From Mycobacterium sp. IS-1264 (GTDB taxonomy: Bacteria; Actinomycetota; Actinomycetes; Mycobacteriales; Mycobacteriaceae), in contig NZ_MBES01000074.1 of NCBI RefSeq assembly GCF_001954195.1, positions 1-64,000 on the forward strand: a stretch of 64,000 nt of DNA, in the 5' to 3' direction. Numbering within the stretch: the first letter of the stretch is position 1; every line of letters starts with the position of its first letter. The translations under genes and the position numbers were made by a program. The notes below the pieces were generated by a model. That model did not search any database and had not been told where the DNA came from. It was given only the letters and a program-made list of their open reading frames with translations. Below are positions 33,145 to 42,339 of this stretch, piece by piece.

Positions 33145-33445
33145 GAATGATTCCTCCTCAGTGGCGTACTTGTTTGGGCGATTCACGCCCAATGCCGATC
33201 CGCAAACGGTCGGCCCGGTCAGCGCGGGTCCGGTCCTTATTCTCAAGACCTCGATTTCGCCCGCAAGGATGCGGATTCCCCCTGCCGCGGGATGCTCAAA
33301 CATCGACCCGCTCGCGCGGGCAACCGGGCGGCAACTGACCAGATAATGCACCCCGCCCATGCCGCATTGTGCTGCGATGAGGCAGGATGTGAAATGCCGT
33401 TCCGGGTGAGGTCGTCCGGGATGGCACTGTCATGCGAGGAGTGTG
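33145..33445. other. 301-bp region between CsbD gene and pyrH
   Basis: The region separates two divergent genes. It contains the CsbD ribosome-binding site and presumably both promoters. On the minus strand GTTTGCGG with GGGCGT 13 bases on is only a poor SigF match. No confident pyrH promoter or small gene was identified. Confidence 0.5.
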
Positions 33446-34198
33446 ATGACGGACCCCGAGCCAACCAGCGCCAACGGTGTACCGATGGGCCGATCGAAGT
33501 ATTCGAGAGTGTTGCTCAAGCTCGGTGGCGAGATGTTCGGCGGCGGGCAGGTGGGCCTGGATCCCGACGTCGTGGCACAGGTGGCCCGCCAGATCGCGGA
33601 GGTCGTTCGCGACGGAGTGCAGGTCGCCGTGGTGATCGGTGGCGGCAACTTCTTCCGCGGCGCGCAGCTTCAGCAGCGCGGCATGGAGCGCACCCGGTCG
33701 GACTACATGGGCATGCTCGGCACCGTGATGAATAGCCTTGCGCTGCAAGACTTCCTGGAGAAGGAAGGCATCGTGACCCGGGTCCAGACCGCGATCACGA
33801 TGGGCCAGGTGGCCGAGCCGTACCTGCCGTTGCGCGCCGTGCGCCACCTGGAAAAGGGGAGGGTCGTGATCTTCGGCGCCGGCATGGGGCTGCCGTACTT
33901 CTCCACCGACACCACCGCCGCCCAGCGGGCGCTGGAGGTCGGCGCGGAAGTCGTCTTGATGGCCAAGGCGGTCGACGGGGTGTTCTCGGAGGACCCCCGG
34001 CAGAACCCGGACGCCGAGCTGCTCACCGCGATCAGCCACCGCGAAGTCATCGACCGCGGGCTGCGCGTGGCCGACGCGACCGCCTTCAGCCTGTGCATGG
34101 ACAATGGCATGCCGATCCTGGTATTCAACCTGCTGACCAGTGGCAATATCGCCCGGGCGGTCGCTGGTGAGAAGATCGGAACGCTGGTCACCACTTGA
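33446..34198 (+). CDS. pyrH: UMP kinase
   Basis: The 250-residue amino-acid-kinase fold enzyme phosphorylates UMP to UDP. YSRVLLKLGGEMFGGG binds phosphate, VVIGGGNFFRGA and GTVMNSLALQDFL follow, and ATGMGLPYFSTDTTA-type sequence (GAGMGLPYFSTDTTAAQRAL) binds nucleotide. The start is GTG 33443 or ATG 33446; ATG is chosen, with GCGAGGAG upstream. First gene of pyrH-frr-cdsA. Confidence 0.97.
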   Translation: MTDPEPTSANGVPMGRSKYSRVLLKLGGEMFGGGQVGLDPDVVAQVARQIAEVVRDGVQVAVVIGGGNFFRGAQLQQRGMERTRSDYMGMLGTVMNSLALQDFLEKEGIVTRVQTAITMGQVAEPYLPLRAVRHLEKGRVVIFGAGMGLPYFSTDTTAAQRALEVGAEVVLMAKAVDGVFSEDPRQNPDAELLTAISHREVIDRGLRVADATAFSLCMDNGMPILVFNLLTSGNIARAVAGEKIGTLVTT

Positions 34199-34210
34199 GG
34201 GGAAGACGCG

Positions 34211-34768
34211 ATGATTGACGAGGCTCTCTTCGACGCGGAAGAGAAAATGGAGAAGGCGGTATCCGTAGCCCGCGACGACTTGTCAACCATCCGAACCGGT
34301 CGCGCCAACCCGGGCATGTTCAACCGGATCGTCATCGACTACTACGGCACCAACACGCCGATCACGCAGCTGGCGAGCATCAACGTCCCCGAGGCGCGGC
34401 TCGTCGTCATCAAGCCCTACGAGGCCAATCAGCTGCACGCCATCGAGACCGCGATCCGCAACTCCGACCTCGGGGTCAACCCCACCAATGACGGCACCCT
34501 GATCCGGGTGGCCGTGCCGCAGCTCACCGAGGAGCGCCGCCGCGAGCTGGTCAAGCAGGCCAAGCACAAGGGGGAGGAAGCCCGGGTGTCGGTGCGCAAC
34601 ATCCGCCGCAAGGCGATGGAAGAGCTGCACCGCATCCGCAAGGACGGCGAGGCCGGCGAGGACGAAGTGGGCCGCGCCGAAAAGGATTTGGACAAGACCA
34701 CCCATCAATACGTCACCCAGATCGATGAGCTGGTCAAGCACAAAGAAGGCGAGCTGCTGGAGGTCTAG
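34211..34768 (+). CDS. frr: Ribosome recycling factor
   Basis: The 185-residue protein splits post-termination ribosomes with EF-G. It has the three-helix bundle plus small domain: ALFDAEEKMEKAVSVARDDL, IRTGRANPGMF, VPQLTEERRRELVKQAKHKGEEARVSVRNIRRKA. Length is exactly typical. A GAGGGGAAG site precedes the ATG, 12 bases after pyrH. Confidence 0.98.
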   Translation: MIDEALFDAEEKMEKAVSVARDDLSTIRTGRANPGMFNRIVIDYYGTNTPITQLASINVPEARLVVIKPYEANQLHAIETAIRNSDLGVNPTNDGTLIRVAVPQLTEERRRELVKQAKHKGEEARVSVRNIRRKAMEELHRIRKDGEAGEDEVGRAEKDLDKTTHQYVTQIDELVKHKEGELLEV

Positions 34769-34790
34769 CGGCCGCTCAGCAACGAACCCC

Positions 34791-35723
34791 GTGTCGTCCA
34801 ACTACGCCGCCGCAGGCATCCCGCCCGAGGAGCCGGCGCGTGGGGCGGGCAAGACCATCCCGCAGCCGGCGAAGAAGACGTCCCGGGCCGGCCGCGACCT
34901 GCCCGCCGCGATCGCGGTGGGGCTGTTCACCGGTGGACTCGTCGTCGGGACGCTCTTCTTCGCGCCGCGCTACTGGGTGGTGCTGTGCGCCGGGGCGATT
35001 CTGCTCTCCAGCCACGAGGTGGTGCGGCGGCTGCGCGAGGCCGGCTATGTCATTCCGGTCATCCCGCTGCTGGTCGGCGGCCAGGTCACCGTCTGGCTGA
35101 CGTGGCCGTACGGCGCCCGGGGCGCGTTGGCCGGCTTCGGGGCCATGGTCGTGGCCTGCATGTTCTGGCGGCTGTTCATGCACGACAAGAGCAGGTCCCC
35201 TGATCAGTCCGCTGGTCCGCCGTCGTCGCATTACCTTCGGGACGCGTCGGCCACGATCTTCCTGGCCGTCTGGGTGCCGCTGTTCGCCTCGTTCGCCGCG
35301 CTGCTGGTCTATCACCCGAAGGAAGGCGCGGGGCGGGTGTTCTGCCTGATGGCGACGGTCGTCGCCTCCGACGTGGGCGGGTACGCGGTGGGGGTGCTGT
35401 TCGGCAAGCACCCGATGGTCCCGGCGATCAGCCCGAAGAAATCCTGGGAGGGGCTGGCCGGCTCGCTGGTCTGCGGCGTCACCGCCGCGACCCTGTCCGT
35501 GACTTTCCTGGCCGGCAAAGCGTGGTGGATCGGCGCGCTGCTGGGCGTTCTCCTGGTGCTCACCTGCACCCTCGGCGATCTGGTGGAGTCGCAGGTCAAG
35601 CGCGACCTCGGCATCAAGGACATGGGCCGGCTGCTACCCGGTCACGGCGGCCTGATGGATCGCCTCGACGGCGTGCTCCCGTCGGCCGCCGCGGCGTGGG
35701 CCGTGCTCACGCTGCTGCCCTAG
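34791..35723 (+). CDS. cdsA: Phosphatidate cytidylyltransferase
   Basis: The 310-residue integral membrane protein forms CDP-diacylglycerol for phospholipid (PI, PE, cardiolipin) synthesis. About seven hydrophobic segments are visible. The CTP-transferase signature is at the C-terminus: QVKRDLGIKDMGRLLPGHGG followed by LMDRLD. A 40-residue charged N-terminus precedes the first helix. GTG 34791 is chosen, 22 bases after frr. Confidence 0.96.
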   Translation: MSSNYAAAGIPPEEPARGAGKTIPQPAKKTSRAGRDLPAAIAVGLFTGGLVVGTLFFAPRYWVVLCAGAILLSSHEVVRRLREAGYVIPVIPLLVGGQVTVWLTWPYGARGALAGFGAMVVACMFWRLFMHDKSRSPDQSAGPPSSHYLRDASATIFLAVWVPLFASFAALLVYHPKEGAGRVFCLMATVVASDVGGYAVGVLFGKHPMVPAISPKKSWEGLAGSLVCGVTAATLSVTFLAGKAWWIGALLGVLLVLTCTLGDLVESQVKRDLGIKDMGRLLPGHGGLMDRLDGVLPSAAAAWAVLTLLP

Positions 35724-35785
35724 GTTCTTCCCTGGGTGCTTCCCCAGGTTCCGCAGCCCGCGGCGTGGCCGATACTGGACGGGTC

Positions 35786-36889
35786 ATGGTCCAACAGTTG
35801 GTTTTCGACGAGCCCCGGCCGAGCAGGCCGCCGCGGCACCTGGCCGACCTCGACGCGGCCGGCCGCGCGTCGGCCGTCGCGGAGCTGGGCTTGCCGGCGT
35901 TTCGGGCCAAGCAGCTCGCGCACCAGTACTACGGCCGCCTGATCGCCGACCCGCGACAGATGACCGACCTCCCGGCGGCGGTGCGTGATCGGATCGCCGA
36001 GACGATGTTCCCGACGCTGCTCACCGCGGTCACCGAGGTCACCTGTGATGCCGGCCAGACCCGAAAGACGTTGTGGCGGGCGATCGATGGCGCCACGATC
36101 GAGTCGGTTCTGATGCGCTATCCGCAGCGCAACACGATATGCATTTCGTCGCAGGCCGGCTGCGGCATGGCGTGCCCGTTCTGCGCGACGGGTCAGGGCG
36201 GGCTGACGCGCAACCTGTCGACCGGCGAGATCCTCGAGCAGGTGCGTGCTGGCGCGGCGGCGCTGCGCGACGACTTCGGCGACCAGCGGCTGTCGAACGT
36301 GGTCTTCATGGGCATGGGTGAGCCGCTGGCGAACTACGCCAGGGTGCTGGCCGCCGTGCGCCGCGTCGTCGAGGCGCCGCCGCACGGTTTCGGCATCTCG
36401 GCCCGAGCGGTGACGGTGTCGACGGTGGGTCTGGTTCCGGCGATCCGCAAGCTCGCCGACGAGGGGCTGGGCGTGACGCTGGCGCTGTCGCTGCACGCCC
36501 CCGACGACGAGCTGCGCGACACGTTGGTGCCGGTCAACAACCGCTGGAAGATCGGCGAGGCCCTCGACGCGGCCCGGCACTACGCCGACGCCACCGGCCG
36601 GCGGGTATCGATCGAATACGCGCTGATCCGCGACGTCAACGACCAGCCCTGGCGAGCCGACCTGCTCGGCAAGCGGCTGCATCGGGCCCTCGGGCCACTG
36701 GTGCACGTGAACCTCATTCCACTCAACCCGACGCCGGGCAGCGATTGGGACGCCAGCCCGAAGGCCGTGGAGCGGGAGTTCGTAAGACGCATCCGATCGA
36801 AGGGAGTGTCATGCACCGTGCGAGACACCCGCGGCCGGGAGATCAGCGCCGCGTGCGGTCAGCTCGCCGCGCAGCCTGAACCGCGCTGA
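35786..36889 (+). CDS. rlmN: Dual-specificity 23S rRNA/tRNA adenine-C2 methyltransferase RlmN
   Basis: The 367-residue radical-SAM enzyme makes m2A2503 in 23S rRNA and m2A37 in tRNA. The cluster-binding CGMACPFCA (CxxxCxxC) is near residue 125. GMGEPLANY, SVSTVGL-like VTVSTVGLVPAI and a C-terminal conserved Cys in KGVSCTVRDTRG, which forms the methyl-carrying intermediate, are present. Confidence 0.97.
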   Translation: MVQQLVFDEPRPSRPPRHLADLDAAGRASAVAELGLPAFRAKQLAHQYYGRLIADPRQMTDLPAAVRDRIAETMFPTLLTAVTEVTCDAGQTRKTLWRAIDGATIESVLMRYPQRNTICISSQAGCGMACPFCATGQGGLTRNLSTGEILEQVRAGAAALRDDFGDQRLSNVVFMGMGEPLANYARVLAAVRRVVEAPPHGFGISARAVTVSTVGLVPAIRKLADEGLGVTLALSLHAPDDELRDTLVPVNNRWKIGEALDAARHYADATGRRVSIEYALIRDVNDQPWRADLLGKRLHRALGPLVHVNLIPLNPTPGSDWDASPKAVEREFVRRIRSKGVSCTVRDTRGREISAACGQLAAQPEPR

Positions 36890-36934
36890 CTCCTCGCGCG
36901 TCTTTAAGACATAAGCCAGCAAATGAGGTGTGCC

Positions 36935-37441
36935 ATGATTCGCCTGTTCTCCCCGCTCAGATTGTTCGCCGCAGCGGTCTTTGCCGCCGCCTTGATATTC
37001 GGCCTGGCCGAGGCGCCGCACGCGAAGGCCGCCGACGAGCGCCTGCAATTCAGCGCAACCACGCTAGGCGGTGCGCCGTTCAACGGCGCCAGTCTGCAGG
37101 GCAGGCCGGCGGTGCTGTGGTTCTGGACGCCGTGGTGTCCGTTCTGCAACGCCGAAGCTCCCGGCGTCGGCCAGGTGGCGGCCGCCAATCCGGGAGTCGC
37201 CTTCGTCGGCATCGCCGCCCACTCGGATGTCGGCGCGATGCAGAATTTCGTGTCCAAGTACAACTTGAACTTCCCCAATCTCAATGACGCCGACGGCGCG
37301 ATCTGGGCCCGGTACAACGTGCCCTGGCAGCCGGCCTATGTGTTCTATCGGGCCGACGGCAGCTCGACATTCGTCAACAATCCGACCGCGGCCATGCCAC
37401 AGGACGAGCTGGCGGGCCGAGTGGCCGCGCTGACGCACTGA
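36935..37441 (+). CDS. mpt53: Secreted thioredoxin-fold protein Mpt53-like
   Basis: The 168-residue DsbE/DsbF-like protein has a signal peptide (LRLFAAAVFAAALIFGLAEAPHAKA) and active site WTPWCPFCN, plus the cis-Pro loop PWQPAYVFY. It oxidises or isomerises disulfides outside the membrane. ATG 36935 has GAGGTG just upstream and is preferred over ATG 36923. The downstream CcdA-like protein is the natural electron partner. Confidence 0.92.
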   Translation: MIRLFSPLRLFAAAVFAAALIFGLAEAPHAKAADERLQFSATTLGGAPFNGASLQGRPAVLWFWTPWCPFCNAEAPGVGQVAAANPGVAFVGIAAHSDVGAMQNFVSKYNLNFPNLNDADGAIWARYNVPWQPAYVFYRADGSSTFVNNPTAAMPQDELAGRVAALTH

Positions 37442-37445
37442 CCCG

Positions 37446-38327
37446 GTGAACCAGGGCCTGATAGGTCTGGCCTTCGCCGCCGGATTGGTTGCGGCCCTCA
37501 ACCCGTGTGGGTTTGCCATGCTGCCCGCGTATCTCCTTCTGGTGGTGCGCGGGCAGCACCCCGGTGCGCCGTCGCCGGCGGCCGGGTCATGGGCGCCGAT
37601 CGGCCGCGCCGTGGCCGCCACCGCCGGGATGGCGCTCGGCTTCGTGACGGTGTTCGGAGTGTTCGGGGCGCTGACCATATCGGCGGCCACTACGGTGCAG
37701 CGCTACCTGCCCTACGGGACGGTCGCGATCGGCATCGTGCTTGTCGCCCTTGGGTTTTGGCTACTGTCCGGCCGGGAGCTGACGGCGCTGACGCCGCGGG
37801 CGATGGGCCCGCGGTGGGCGCCGAACGCGCGGCAGGGGTCGTGGCTGGTGGGCATGTACGGCTATGGCGTCAGCTATGCGATCGCCTCGCTGTCGTGCAC
37901 CGTCGGCCCGTTCCTGGCCGTCACCGGGGCGGGCTTTCGCAGTGGATCGATTGTCACCGGCGTGGCGATCTACCTGGCCTACGTCGCGGGCCTGACGTCG
38001 GTGGTCGGCGTGCTCGCCATCGCCGCGGCCCTGGGCGGTTCGGCGTTGGCCGACCGTATGCGGCGGATCCTGCCCTTCGTCAACCGGATCGGTGGCGCGC
38101 TGCTGGTGGTGGTCGGCCTGTACGTGGCCTACTACGGCGTCTACGAGCTGCGCCTGTTCAACGGCCGGGCGAATCCGCACGACGCGGTGATCGGCGCGGC
38201 CGGGCGCCTGCAGGGTCTGCTGGCCGGCTGGGTCCATCAGCACGGCGGATGGCCGTGGCCTGGCGCGCTGCTCGTGCTGCTCGCCGGCGCGCTCGTCGGC
38301 GCCTGGTACCGGCGGGCGCGGCGCTGA
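37446..38327 (+). CDS. CcdA-like thiol-disulfide transmembrane protein
   Basis: The 293-residue protein has six or more membrane segments. The two conserved Cys positions of CcdA/DsbD-beta are present in AALNPCGFAMLPAYL and SLSCTVGPFL. It would carry reducing equivalents from cytoplasmic thioredoxin to the secreted Mpt53-like protein encoded 4 bases upstream. Starts with GTG. Matches Rv2877c by position. Converges with the DUF2631 gene. Confidence 0.9.
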   Translation: MNQGLIGLAFAAGLVAALNPCGFAMLPAYLLLVVRGQHPGAPSPAAGSWAPIGRAVAATAGMALGFVTVFGVFGALTISAATTVQRYLPYGTVAIGIVLVALGFWLLSGRELTALTPRAMGPRWAPNARQGSWLVGMYGYGVSYAIASLSCTVGPFLAVTGAGFRSGSIVTGVAIYLAYVAGLTSVVGVLAIAAALGGSALADRMRRILPFVNRIGGALLVVVGLYVAYYGVYELRLFNGRANPHDAVIGAAGRLQGLLAGWVHQHGGWPWPGALLVLLAGALVGAWYRRARR

Positions 38328-38342
38328 AACCCTTTTCGAGCC

Positions 38343-38597
38343 CTACCTGATCCAGCCGCGCCGGCGGCCCCACAGGTCGCGCACCAGAACGAAGAGCGTC
38401 AGTGCGGCAAACCCGATCAGGAACCAGTTCTCGACGTGGCCGACGTGGTTGCCGCGCAGCATCGCGAGCAGGAATATCACCGCGAATATCCCGACGCCAT
38501 GCCAGGTGCGGTGGTTGATCCGGCTCCACCCCCACGCCGCGGACGGCACCTCGGCGGGGTCGACGCCGTTGAAGTGCTCCACCTCGGTACTGGCCAC
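38343..38597 (-). CDS. DUF2631 small membrane protein
   Basis: The 84-residue protein has a soluble N-terminus (STEVEHFNGVDPAEVPSAAWGW), two membrane helices (GIFAVIFLLAML and FLIGFAALTLFVLV) and a basic end RRRGWIR. GTG 38597 follows AAAGGGA and suits the family better than the upstream ATG 38681. Function is unknown. The gene is conserved between the Rv2877c homologue and dxr. Confidence 0.88.
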   Translation of the reverse strand: MASTEVEHFNGVDPAEVPSAAWGWSRINHRTWHGVGIFAVIFLLAMLRGNHVGHVENWFLIGFAALTLFVLVRDLWGRRRGWIR

Positions 38598-38678
38598 GGC
38601 GATTCCCTTTCGGATCGGATGCTTTCTCAAACCGAGATTCTGGCACACGCGAGGCCCCGCGGGCATCGGGGCGCGGGG

Positions 38679-38684
38679 CACAAT
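38679..38684 (+). promoter_or_regulatory. -10-like CACAAT before dxr
   Basis: CACAAT is 6 bases before GTG 38691. It has the same hexamer as the rpsP and rplS promoters and would give a leaderless dxr mRNA. Confidence 0.4.
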
Positions 38685-38690
38685 GAATGG

Positions 38691-39899
38691 GTGACCGAGC
38701 CGGCAAGCGCCTCAGCGACCGACGGAAACGCCCAGGGCCGCCTGCGGGTGCTGGTGCTGGGCAGCACCGGCTCGATCGGCACCCAGGCGCTGGAAGTCAT
38801 CGCCGCCAATCCGGACCGCTTCGAGGTGGTCGGGCTGGCCGCGGGGGGCGCGAACGTGGACACCCTGCTGCGCCAGCGCGCCGAGACCGGGGTCACCAAC
38901 ATCGCCATCGCCGACGATCGCGTGGCGCAGCGCGCCGGTGACATCCCGTACAGCGGTCCCGAGGCGGTCACCCGGCTGGTCGAGGAGACCGAGGCCGACG
39001 TCGTGCTCAACGCGCTGGTCGGGGCCTTGGGTCTGCGTCCGACCTTGGCCGCCCTGGCATCGGGCGCGCGCCTGGCACTGGCCAACAAGGAATCGCTGGT
39101 CGCGGGCGGGCCGCTGGTCGTGCGGGCGGCCCGACCGGGTCAGATCGTGCCCGTCGACTCCGAGCATTCCGCGCTGGCCCAGTGCCTGCGCGGGGGCGAC
39201 CCCGACGAGGTCGCCAAGCTGGTGCTCACGGCCTCGGGTGGGCCGTTTCGCGGCTGGGCCGCCGCCGAGCTCGAGGCCGTCACCCCCGAGCAGGCCGGCG
39301 CCCACCCGACCTGGTCGATGGGACCGATGAACACCCTGAACTCGGCGTCGCTGGTCAACAAGGGGCTCGAACTCATCGAGACTCACCTGCTGTTCGGCAT
39401 CCCATACGACCGCATCGAGGTCGTGGTGCACCCCCAGTCGATCGTGCATTCGATGGTCACGTTCGTCGACGGCTCGACGATCGCCCAGGCCAGCCCCCCG
39501 GACATGAAGCTGCCGATTTCGCTGGCGTTGGGCTGGCCCCGGCGGGTCGGCGGCGCCGCGCCCGCCTGCGATTTCACCACCGCTTCGACCTGGGAATTCG
39601 AGCCGCTGGACAGCGACGTTTTCCCGGCCGTCGAGCTGGCCCGGCACGCCGGGGTGACCGGCGGCTGCATGACCGCCGTCTACAACGCGGCCAACGAAGA
39701 GGCCGCGGAGGCGTTCCTCGACGGCCGGATCGGATTCCCCGCGATCGTGCGAACGATCGCCGACGTGCTACACGCCGCGGACCAATGGGCCCCCCACTTG
39801 GGCGAGGCACCCGCTACCGTGGATGACGTACTAGACGCGCAGCGCTGGGCACGTGAGCGAGCGCAGCGCGCAGTCAGAAAGGTCCTAGCAGCCCGATGA
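38691..39899 (+). CDS. dxr: 1-deoxy-D-xylulose 5-phosphate reductoisomerase
   Basis: The 402-residue enzyme makes MEP from DXP with NADPH, the fosmidomycin-sensitive step of isoprenoid synthesis. LVLGSTGSIGTQALEVI binds NADPH; NKESLVAGG, PVDSEHSALAQCL (metal and substrate) and ASGGPFRGW are present, as is TLNSASLVNKGLELIEAH-type sequence. Its stop overlaps the rip ATG (ATGA). Confidence 0.97.
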   Translation: MTEPASASATDGNAQGRLRVLVLGSTGSIGTQALEVIAANPDRFEVVGLAAGGANVDTLLRQRAETGVTNIAIADDRVAQRAGDIPYSGPEAVTRLVEETEADVVLNALVGALGLRPTLAALASGARLALANKESLVAGGPLVVRAARPGQIVPVDSEHSALAQCLRGGDPDEVAKLVLTASGGPFRGWAAAELEAVTPEQAGAHPTWSMGPMNTLNSASLVNKGLELIETHLLFGIPYDRIEVVVHPQSIVHSMVTFVDGSTIAQASPPDMKLPISLALGWPRRVGGAAPACDFTTASTWEFEPLDSDVFPAVELARHAGVTGGCMTAVYNAANEEAAEAFLDGRIGFPAIVRTIADVLHAADQWAPHLGEAPATVDDVLDAQRWARERAQRAVRKVLAAR

Positions 39900-41110
39900 T
39901 GTTCGCAATCGGCATTGCGCTGTTCGCGCTCGCCATCCTGATCTCGGTGGCCCTGCACGAATGCGGCCACATGTGGGTGGCGCGCGCCACCGGCATGAAG
40001 GTGCGCCGGTTTTTCGTCGGCTTCGGCCCCACCTTGTGGTCGACGCGGCGCGGCGAAACCCAGTACGGCGTCAAGGCCGCTCCGCTGGGCGGCTTCTGCG
40101 ACATCGCCGGCATGACCCCGGTCGAGGATCTCGCACCAGACGAAGCCGACCGCGCCATGTACAAGCAGGCGACCTGGAAGCGTGTCGCGGTGCTGTTCGC
40201 CGGCCCGGGCATGAACTTCGTCATCTGCATGGTGCTGATCTACGGCATCGCACTGGTGTGGGGGCTGCCGAACCTGCACCCGCCCACCCGGGCCGTCGTC
40301 GGCGAAACCGCTTGTGTCGCACCGGAAACGGCGCCGGGCAAGATCGGCGCCTGCACCGGGCCCGGGCCGGCGGCGCTGGCCGGCATTCGCGCCGGCGACG
40401 TCGTCGTCAAGGTCGGCGACACCCCGGTGGCCAACTTCGAGGACATGGCCGCCGCGGTGCGGAAATTGCATGGCACCGTTCCGGTCGTCGTCGACCGTGG
40501 CGGCACCACGATTACCACCTACGTCGACGTGACGCCCACTCAACGCTTCTTGACCAACGGGCAGGGCGGTCAACCTCAGGCGTCGACGGTGGGCGCGATC
40601 GGGGTGGGCGCCGTCAAGTCCGCGCCCATGCACTACGGAGTGATCTCCGCGATCCCCGCCACCTTCACCTTCACCGGCGACCTGACCGTAGAGGTCGGCA
40701 AGGCGCTGGCCGCGATACCCACGAAAGTCGGTGCGCTGGTGCACGCCATCGGCGGCGGACAGCGTGACCCGCAGACACCGATGAGCGTCGTGGGTGCCAG
40801 CATCGTCGGCGGCGACACCGTCGACCACGGGCTGTGGGTGGCGTTCTGGTTCTTCCTGGCTCAGCTGAACCTCATCCTGGGCGCAATCAACCTGGTGCCA
40901 CTGCTGCCCTTCGATGGCGGCCACATCGCGATCGCAGTGTTCGAAAAGATCCGCAACAGCATCCGATCCGCCCGCGGCATGGTCGCGGCCGCGCCGGTGA
41001 ACTATCTCAAGCTGATGCCGGCGACATACGTGGTCCTGGTGTTCGTGGTCGGCTACATGCTGCTGACGGTGACGGCCGATGTCGTGAACCCGATCCGGAT
41101 CTTCCAGTAG
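39896..41110 (+). CDS. rip1: Site-2 intramembrane metalloprotease (Rip1/RseP)
   Basis: The 404-residue M50 protease has HECGH in its first membrane helix (SVALHECGHMWVARATG), a PDZ domain (about 130-200, AALAGIRAGDVVVKVGDTPV), and the third zinc ligand motif NLVPLLPFDGGHIAI, with four membrane segments. In M. tuberculosis Rip1 cleaves anti-sigma factors. It lies between the two MEP-pathway genes in the conserved order. Confidence 0.96.
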   Translation: MMFAIGIALFALAILISVALHECGHMWVARATGMKVRRFFVGFGPTLWSTRRGETQYGVKAAPLGGFCDIAGMTPVEDLAPDEADRAMYKQATWKRVAVLFAGPGMNFVICMVLIYGIALVWGLPNLHPPTRAVVGETACVAPETAPGKIGACTGPGPAALAGIRAGDVVVKVGDTPVANFEDMAAAVRKLHGTVPVVVDRGGTTITTYVDVTPTQRFLTNGQGGQPQASTVGAIGVGAVKSAPMHYGVISAIPATFTFTGDLTVEVGKALAAIPTKVGALVHAIGGGQRDPQTPMSVVGASIVGGDTVDHGLWVAFWFFLAQLNLILGAINLVPLLPFDGGHIAIAVFEKIRNSIRSARGMVAAAPVNYLKLMPATYVVLVFVVGYMLLTVTADVVNPIRIFQ

Positions 41111-41125
41111 AGAGAAGGCATACAA

Positions 41126-42292
41126 GTGACCGTTGGCCTGGGCATGCCGGACGCGCCGGCGCCCACGCTCGCCCCCCGGCGCAAGACGCGGCAACTGATG
41201 GTGGGCGACGTCGGGGTCGGCAGTGACAATCCGATTTCGGTGCAGTCGATGTGCACCACCAAGACCCATGACGTCAACACCACCCTGCAGCAGATCGCCG
41301 AGTTGACCGCGGCGGGCTGCGACATCGTCAGGGTGGCCTGCCCGCGTCAAGAGGATGCCGACGCGCTGGCCGAGATCGCGCGGCACAGCCAGATCCCGGT
41401 GATCGCCGACATCCACTTCCAGCCGAAGTACATCTTCGCCGCCATCGACGCGGGATGTGCCGCGGTGCGGGTAAACCCGGGCAATATCAAGGAATTCGAC
41501 GGCCGGGTGGGCGAGGTCGCCAAGGCCGCCGGCGCGGCGGGCATCCCGATCCGCATCGGGGTCAACGCCGGCTCGCTGGACAAGCGGTTCATGGAGAAGT
41601 ACGGCAAGGCCACGCCCGAGGCGCTGGTCGAGTCGGCGTTGTGGGAGGCCTCCCTGTTCGAGGAGCACGGTTTCGGCGACATCAAGATCAGCGTCAAGCA
41701 CAACGACCCGGTCGTGATGGTCGCCGCGTACGAGCAGCTGGCCGCGCAGTGCGACTACCCGCTGCACCTCGGGGTCACCGAGGCCGGCCCCGCCTTCCAG
41801 GGCACCATCAAGTCCGCGGTCGCCTTCGGCGCGCTGCTGTCGCGGGGCATCGGCGACACCATCCGGGTGTCGCTGTCGGCGCCGCCCGTGGAGGAAGTCA
41901 AGGTCGGCATCCAGATTCTCGAGTCGCTGAACCTGCGGCCGCGTTCGCTGGAGATCGTGTCGTGCCCGTCGTGCGGTCGCGCGCAGGTCGACGTCTACAC
42001 CCTGGCCAACGAAGTCACCGCCGGTTTGGACGGTCTCGACGTGCCGTTGCGGGTCGCCGTGATGGGCTGTGTCGTCAACGGCCCAGGGGAGGCCCGCGAA
42101 GCCGACCTCGGCGTCGCGTCGGGAAATGGCAAGGGCCAGATCTTCGTTCGCGGCGAAGTCATCAAGACCGTGCCCGAAGCGCAGATCGTCGAGACGCTGA
42201 TCGAAGAGGCCATGCGGCTCGCGTCCGAGAACAACAGCGATCACGGACCGGACACAACCGCGAGCGGTTCGCCTATTGTGACCGTAAGCTGA
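41126..42292 (+). CDS. ispG: 4-hydroxy-3-methylbut-2-en-1-yl diphosphate synthase
   Basis: The 388-residue [4Fe-4S] enzyme converts MEcPP to HMBPP. It has a TIM barrel with SVQSMCTTKT and ADIHFQPKY, and a C-terminal cluster domain with CPSCGRAQVDV and GCVVNGPGEARE supplying three Cys. GTG start 15 bases after rip1, with AGAGAAGG upstream. Confidence 0.97.
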   Translation: MTVGLGMPDAPAPTLAPRRKTRQLMVGDVGVGSDNPISVQSMCTTKTHDVNTTLQQIAELTAAGCDIVRVACPRQEDADALAEIARHSQIPVIADIHFQPKYIFAAIDAGCAAVRVNPGNIKEFDGRVGEVAKAAGAAGIPIRIGVNAGSLDKRFMEKYGKATPEALVESALWEASLFEEHGFGDIKISVKHNDPVVMVAAYEQLAAQCDYPLHLGVTEAGPAFQGTIKSAVAFGALLSRGIGDTIRVSLSAPPVEEVKVGIQILESLNLRPRSLEIVSCPSCGRAQVDVYTLANEVTAGLDGLDVPLRVAVMGCVVNGPGEAREADLGVASGNGKGQIFVRGEVIKTVPEAQIVETLIEEAMRLASENNSDHGPDTTASGSPIVTVS

Positions 42293-42339
42293 TAGGGGCC
42301 TTTACCGGCCTTCGGTCCGCACCACAGAGAGTTCGCCAG

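Noticed and set aside
33145..33360. Upstream extension of the CsbD-like gene
   Set aside because: ATG 33144 has an ideal GAGGAGG site and the family begins there; the extension is not conserved-looking.
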